This document shows positions 57,780 to 64,000 of a stretch of 64,000 bases of DNA, piece by piece. The notes under the pieces were generated by a model. That model saw only the letters and a program-made list of their open reading frames with translations. It made no database searches and was not told the origin of the DNA. Made by a program: the position numbers and the translations under genes. This stretch comes from Blasia pusilla (Eukaryota > Marchantiophyta > Marchantiopsida > Blasiales). How positions within the stretch are numbered: the stretch's first letter is position 1; each line of letters opens with the position of its first letter. The stretch is taken from the NCBI GenBank assembly GCA_050084515.1, contig CM114271.1:38812001-38876000 (forward strand). Reading direction: 5' to 3'.

Positions 57780-60330
57780 ATGAAAACCTATCATAGCACG
57801 CGGATGGTGGAGCATTTTACACGAGAGAGACAAAAGACAAAGGATGGAAATCAAGATATCCATCATGCCAAATTATGTGTGAAGGTCCCTCCCAACGCGC
57901 AACGGGATCTCCAAAACAGGGTACTAGTGGGAAATGGACAAAGAACGGAAGCGAGACCTTCGAGTGAAGTGGAAGAGGCGACTCCGTTACAAATAGGTTT
58001 GAAAAAAATAAGAAATAGTATTTATGTTGTATAAAATGTTGATGGGGTTGCGGACATGCCACCAAGTGATAGTCTTGAGGAATGCATAGGAGTTGTTGGG
58101 CCCATTCGAGGGAGTAGTAGTTTCTAGGAAGAAGCTAGCCGATTCGAGGGATTCTTTCAACATCTAAGGAATAGAAGTTGCGAATGACATATGGGCGAAG
58201 TGTTTCTACAAATATGGAATACCATTCAACATAGTATGGCAAGATGCTTTCAAAGAAGCAATGTTGGCAACAAAAAAGGTAAAGGGTTACTCAGGTCCTA
58301 GTTACAATTCGTTGCGCACCACCCTACTTGAGAAACATATGGGGAAGGTGAAGAAAAAAGTGGATGGCATATTGGAAAATTTGTGTTTGGGGACCACAAT
58401 CATAACGGATTCTTGGACCAATGTGGGGAGCGAGTCTTTAGTGAACATAATGGTCTCTTGTCCACAAGATGTGGTCATGATTGAATCGGTGGACACCAAA
58501 GGGGAATCCCAAACAGCGGAATGGTGGGCAGGTCATATAGAGAGGACTATCAGGTGCATCAGTCCAGAGAATGTGTTGAAACTTATGACAGACAATGCTA
58601 GCAATAAGCGAGCAGCAGGGAAATTTATCGAAGCAAAGTTCCCTCATATTCTTTGGGGTGGATGCGTATCACATACTCTTGATCTAGTCTGCGAAGAGTG
58701 GGGTAAATGGCCTTGGATGGACGGAATTTTTGCACAAGCTCATGAGATGGTAGTATTTGTGAAGACTAGAACTTGGGTGATGGCCAAATTTATGGAAACC
58801 AATCCAATGAAGAGACGATTGTTGCTTCCTGCAAATACACGCTTTGCGACAAATTTTATCATGTTGGGACGCTTCTTAGAAGAGGGAGGTATTCCACGCC
58901 ATGGTTGCGACCAATGCTTTTAGGGAGTATTTCAATGGCAGGGATGCAAGGCAGAGGGAGAAGGCATGAGAGATTCAGACTACTATGGCCAATCACGATT
59001 TTTGGATGAAGGGTAAGGAGTTGTTTGTTGCGCCTCAACCAACAATTATTCTCTTGAGAGAGTATGATGATCATTAAGCAATGACTAGGCGTATTTATCG
59101 CCATATTTTTTAGATAGTAGAAGAGACTCATTCTTTTCTTGTAACTCCATGGCCCGGTGTGGGCGAAAGGCTTCGCGGTTATTTTGTCACAATATCTAGA
59201 GTTATAGATATGGTCAATGTTATTTCTAGGCGGTGGGCACTTATCCACAACAAGTTACATGCAATAGGCTTTATTCTCGCCTACTACAATCTTCTTGATA
59301 GTGTTCAAGACGTCACTTCAAATACTTATTGCATGAGAGATTTCTCAAAATATATGAAACTTTATGCAACCGGGGTACATGGCCTCAAGGTCACCGAGGC
59401 TAATTCTTATGTGGCAACTTGCTTGCGAGAGTTGGGCAATATTATGAACCATCAGGAAATATTTGTGGATGAATTTGGTAGGGAAGTTGTTGATTCACTT
59501 AGTCACTTTCATTGGTGGAGCATGCACGCTCAAGGTGCACCAACATTGCGCTCTCTGGCTAAGTACATATTAGCACAAGTGGTTTCATTTTCTTCAACGG
59601 AGATAAATTGGAGTAGTTATGGTTTCATCCACAACAAGCACAGGAATAAATTGACCAAAGAGCGTGCTAGGGATTTGGTTTACATCTACACAAGCTCAAG
59701 GTTTGGAGACAAGGATGTTTCTCGGAAATTAAGACAAGCGCTCTTGTATGAGCAATACTTTTGAGAAAGGGATGGACAAGAACAAGCTAGAAGGGTAGTA
59801 GAAGATGGCACTGAATCTAACTTGCATTCAAGAAACCGTGATGGTAATCATGAAGATAACTTGACTTGCAAGATGAGGACCTAGAGGAGGTGGATGTGAT
59901 ATGTGGAATTCATGGCATCGAAGGGAGAGAGGATACTCATATTGGCAACATTAAAAATTTTGATTCCGAGGGGTTGGAAGAGATGAAGATGATGTTGAAA
60001 TGGAACATTGGATTCAAGAGTAATAATTGAGGACTTCAAGCGAAGGCAATCCACCCAAGTCTTCTCATAACACGACCTACGACCCTCGGATTGTTGCACA
60101 AGTAGGAGTTCATAATTATTCCACCAAGTCTAGTGAACCTATGCGGGATACTCCTCTACAATCTTTGAGGGTTGAAACGGTTAACGTAGTTGATGAGCCT
60201 AATGATAATAATATTCTCATACCTGTGGTTCCAAACTCTCAACCCATCAATCATGGCATGGATAGTTCATACATTCCCTCCGATGATGAAACAACTGCAA
60301 TAGGAACTCGTCGCCAATCCACCCGACTTT
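57780..60330 (+). pseudogene. hAT-type transposase pseudogene (DUF659 plus hAT dimerisation domain)
   Basis: 58167-58923, frame 1: WAKCFYKYGIPFNIV, then GYSGPSYNSLRTTLLEKHMG, TIITDSWTNVGSESLVNIMV, LMTDNASNKRAAGKFIEAKF and CVSHTLDLV. This is the DUF659 catalytic region of plant hAT transposases. A frameshift near 58895 leads into one frame from 58901 (MVATNAFREYF) to 59764, with in-frame stops at 58967, 59075 and 59111. It carries the C-terminal hAT dimerisation motif (WWSMHAQGAPTLRSLAKYIL, then NWSSYGFIHNKHRNKL). An acidic tail ending RRQSTRL (to 60330) follows. Upstream, 57820-57960 has a CVKVPP word typical of the segment after a BED zinc finger, but no intact finger. Terminal inverted repeats were not found. 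Confidence 0.9.
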
Positions 60331-60539
60331 GAACTATTGAGCCGCCAAATTACCGCTTACATCTTAATCCACCGGACCCAACCATGGACCTAGACTAGAA
60401 GAGTAATTACAAAATTTAGTGAGACGGATTAGTAGATAGTTGTAGCAAACTTGTTTTCTGTTGACTATTGTAAGAATGTCATTTTTATGACATTCTTTTT
60501 CATATACTTCTCGTAAATAAAACATTTATTTTTACATTG

Positions 60540-63515
60540 AAGGTGAAATTGGCAAGTGTGATTTTTGAGCTCGTGGTCACAACTACATTTTGCTCAAAAC
60601 TTTGCATGAGTGCTAGAAACGCAACTTTAGAAAGTTGGACATAATGAAAAATGAAAAAACCTTCTTTCCATTGAAGGTTTAGTGGTTTGGTGCCAAAAGG
60701 TACTTACATTTTTTTGGGGTTTTCCTCACAACTCCATTTTGGTTGAACCTTGGCAAGAATAGAACAGGCACCTTGGAAACCATGTAGGAAAATTTTCAGC
60801 TTAAGATGAAAAATGAAAAACCTCATTTTGATAGAAGGTTTGATGGTTCGAGTCCAAAAAGGAGTAAGAACTTTTCGAGCATTTTCTCACAACTCCATTT
60901 TTCCCAAAACTTGGCAAGAATGCAAGATGAATCTTAAAGACCCTGTTGGCCACATTTCAGCTCAAGATGACAAATTTGGACAAGATGAAAAATGAAAAAA
61001 TCTTATTTTGGTAGAAGGTCTAATGATTCAGGTCAAAAAAGGAGTTAGAACTTTTTCAGCTTTTTCTCACAAGTTCATTTTGCCTGAAACTTGGCAAGAG
61101 TGCTAGATGTACCTTGGGGATGGTGTTGGCCAAATTTAACCTCAAGATGACAAATTTGGACAAGAAGAAAAATGAAAAAACCTTATTTTGATAGAAGGTT
61201 TGATGGTTCGGGTCCAAAAAGGAGTTAGAAAGTTTTGAGCTTTTGCTCACAACTTCATTTTGCCTAAAATTGGCAGGAGTACTAAGGTTAGGTTGGGGAT
61301 CATGTGGGCCAAATTGCAGCTCAAGATGAAAAGGTAAGACAAGATGAAAAATGGAGTATCGTTATTTTGGTAGAAGATCTAATGGTTCCGGTCCAAAAAT
61401 GAGTTAGAACTTTTTGAGCTTTTGCTCACAAATTCATTTTGCCTCAAACTTGGGAAGAATGCTAGATGAACCTTGGGGACCATGTTGGCCAAATTGTAGC
61501 TTGAGATGAGAAAGTTGGACCAGATGAAAAATGAAAAAACCTTATTTTGATAGAAGGTCTAATGGTTCGGGTCCAAAGAGGAGTTAGAACTTTTTGAGCT
61601 TTTGCTCACAACTTCATTTTGCCTTAAACTTGGCAAGAGTGCTAGATGAACTTGGGGGACCATGTTGGCCAAATTTCATCTCAAGATGACAACGTTGGAC
61701 CACATGAAAACCGGAAAAACCTCATTTTAGTAGAAGGTCTGATGGTTCGAGTCCAAAAAGGCGTTAGAACTTTTGGACCTTTTGGTCACAAGTTTATTTG
61801 CCTAAAACTTGACAAGAGTGCTAGATTCACCTTGGTGAACATGTTGGCCAAATTTCAGCTCAAGATGACAAAGTTGGACAAGATGAAAAATGGAAAAATC
61901 TTATTTTGGTAAGAATGCTAGATGCATCTCAAAGCCCTTGTTGGCCAGAATTTCAGTTCAAGATGACAAAGTTGGACAAGATGAAAAATGAGAAGGTAGA
62001 AGGTCTCATGGTTCGAGTCCAAAAAAGAATTAGAACTTTTTGAGCTTTTGCTCACAACTTTATTTTTCCTTAAAATTGGCAAGCGTGCTAGATGCACCTT
62101 GGGGACCATTATGGCCAAATTGCAGCACAAGATGAAAAAGTTGGAAAAAATGAAAAATGAAAAATAATTAATAGAAGGTCTAATAATTCATGTAAAAAAA
62201 GGAGTAAGTAATTTTTTAGCTTCTGCTCACAACTCTATTTTTCCTGAAACTTGGCAAGAGTGGAAGATGCACCTTGGGGACCATGTTGGCCAAATTGCAG
62301 CTCAAGATGACAAAGTTGGACAAGATGAAAAATGGAAAAACCTTATTTTGATAGAAGGTCTAATAATTCGGGTCCAAAAAGGAGTTAGTAATTTTTTGGC
62401 TTTTGCTCAAAACTCCATTTTTTGTGAAACTTGCCAAGAGTGCTAGATGCACCTTGGGGACCATGTTGGCCAAATTTCAGCTCAAGATGACAAAGTCGGA
62501 CAAGATGAAAAATGAAAAAACTATATTTGATAAAAAGGTCTCATGGTTCGGGTCCAAAAAGGAGTTGGTAATTTTTGAGCATTTTCTCACGACTCCATTT
62601 TTCTTAAAACTTGGCAAGAGTGCTAGATGCACCTTGGGGACTATGTTGGCCAACTTTCAGCTCAAGATGAGAAAGTTGGACAAGATGAAAAATGAAAAAC
62701 CTTATTTTGGTAAAAGGTCTTATGGTTCGCGTCCGAAAAGAAGTTAGAACTTTTTGAGCTTTTGCTCACACCTTCATTTTTCCCGAAACTTGGCAAGAGT
62801 GCTAGATGCACCTTGGTGAACATGTTGGCCAAATTTCAGCTCAAGATGAAAAATTTGGACAAGATGAACAATGAAAAAATCTTATTTTGGTAGAAGGTCT
62901 AATGGTTCGGGTCTAAAAAGGAGTTACAAATTTTTGAGCTTTTACTCACAAGTTTATTTTTCCTGAAACTTGGCAAGAGTGCTAGATGCATCTTGGGGAC
63001 CATGTTGGCCAAATTGTAGCTCAAGATGACAAAGTTGGACAAGATGAAAAATGAAAAAACTTATTTTGGTAAAAGGTGTGATGATTCGGGTCCAAAAAGG
63101 AGTTAGTAATTTTTTGGGCTTCTTCTCATAACTCCATTTTGGATGAAACTTTATTGGAGTTTAACATGCACCTTGGGGAACACGTGGGACAAATTTGAGT
63201 TCAAAATGCAAATGTTGGACAAGATAAGAAATGAAAAAAACCTTATTTTGATAGGTCTGATGGTTCGAGTCCAAAATGGACTTGCCACTTTTTGAGCTTG
63301 TGGTCCATATTCCATTTTGCTTTAAACTTAGCAAGAGTGCTAGATGCACCTTGGAGATAACGTGGGCTAAATTTTAGCTCGAGATGGAAATGTTGGACAA
63401 GATGTCCGATTAAAGACGGGTTCAAGGTTATCTGCTTAGGGTCCAAAATGTCATTTTAAACTTAATTTGGGATGAGAATTTGCCAGAGTGATAGATGTTA
63501 CTTGGGGACCATCTG
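60540..63515. repeat. Tandem satellite, monomer about 180 bp, about 16 copies
   Basis: The word GGTTCGGGTCCAAAAAGGAG (with variants) recurs at about 60845, 61026, 61204, 61383, 61564, 61744, 62010, 62188, 62367, 62544, 62725, 62906, 63085 and 63262. Spacing is 177-181 bp except one interval of about 266. Each monomer also holds CAAGATGACAAAGTTGGACA, CTCACAACTTCATTTT, ACTTGGCAAGAGTGCTAGAT and CACCTTGGGGACCATGTTGG. The longest frames across it are by-products of the repeat. Nucleosome-sized monomers are typical of plant centromeric or heterochromatic satellites. Confidence 0.97.
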
Positions 63516-64000
63516 CACTATTCTATAGAATAATAGAAGAGTTCTTACATTTCACTCTTGGAAGTCATTACACTCTTGCAATCAAATATAAATGATATCC
63601 TACTCCCTAGAGTAAATTCATCCTTCCATAAAATTCAAACCAAATCTATTCATTCTCCATTAAAATTAAATTTCCCTTTCCATTACATATGAATCAAGAC
63701 ACCTCTGAATTTATTTATTTAACCTTTTCAAATCTATAAAAATTTAGTAATATTTATATTCACCTATTATAGTATTAAATAAAAATTAATTAATAAGTAA
63801 ATTTGGTTTTCTATTCCACCTAAGTCCCTTTCAAATTCTACCCCATGCAATATTGGTCACTAAAAAAATTCATACATTATTTTCCTTTACAATTCAATTC
63901 AAACATATATTTTCCTTCATTAATTTTGGAAAAAAAATTCGTCCCTTTTCCAATCCCCATCTTTCAAAATATAAGAGAAAAGCGCTTATTTTGATGAGTT
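63516..64000. other. AT-rich end of window, nothing recognised
   Basis: Unique-looking AT-rich sequence follows the last satellite monomer. Confidence 0.5.

Noticed and set aside
60845-60855. True tRNA gene suggested by the B-box-like motif
   Set aside because: No acceptor stem, anticodon arm or clear A-box can be folded around it.
60813-63446. Frames of 60-114 codons in the 180-bp satellite
   Set aside because: Repeat translation; monomers are not multiples of three and the frames drift.
60540-63515. CRISPR array
   Set aside because: Whole monomers are conserved with no unique spacers, and the window is plant nuclear DNA; this is a satellite.

Overview
The window is nuclear DNA from a land plant. 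Three intact protein genes carry plant signatures: a plastid-type lipid-transporter permease (TGD1), the ribosome-recycling ATPase ABCE1/RLI, and a plant-specific DUF247 protein. The first two have GT-AG introns that close exactly in frame. The rest is typical repeat-rich plant DNA: remnants of copia, MULE, hAT and Helitron elements, a tandem satellite of about 180 bp, and long AT-rich spacers. The sequence alone does not fix the species. I would not assume a flowering plant, but that is only an impression.

Layout. 1-3.1 kb: TGD1 (4 exons, +). 3.1-11.3 kb: AT-rich spacer with a short Helitron-like element, two long hairpins and a fragment of a dispersed LTR-like repeat (family R1). 11.3-16.9 kb: ABCE1 (11 exons, +) with a telo-box and a site II-like motif upstream. 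17-20.5 kb: spacer with one GC-rich island. 20.5-30.3 kb: a decayed MULE transposase whose N-terminal and catalytic part (about 21.6-23.8 kb) and SWIM plus CCHC part (27.8-28.8 kb) are separated by a nest of copia debris. That nest holds a + strand element with two LTRs but almost no interior, a minus-strand gag, and a third LTR fragment. A second decayed reading frame follows (28.8-30.3 kb). 31.6-32.1 kb: a (TG)n tract of about 278 bp next to a perfect 59-bp duplication. 35.3-36.8 kb: the DUF247 gene (-), with GC-rich non-coding DNA behind it. 40.9-41.2 kb: a decayed coiled-coil frame. 43-46.6 kb: a probable minus-strand LTR retroelement (R1 LTR, then gag with a zinc knuckle) ending at two consecutive hairpins built on C/G runs. 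53.9-55.7 kb: a Helitron Rep pseudogene interrupted by a dispersed repeat (R3). 56.0-56.9 kb: a GC-rich array of short palindromic units. 57.8-60.3 kb: a hAT (DUF659) transposase pseudogene. 60.5-63.5 kb: the ~180-bp satellite.

The three intact genes have unrelated jobs (plastid lipid import, ribosome recycling, a membrane-anchored protein of unknown biochemistry) and form no operon-like unit. I found no clearly new biological system. The most unusual items are the satellite whose monomers carry a tRNA B-box-like motif, the palindromic GC array, the split MULE, and a long decayed frame of unknown family.
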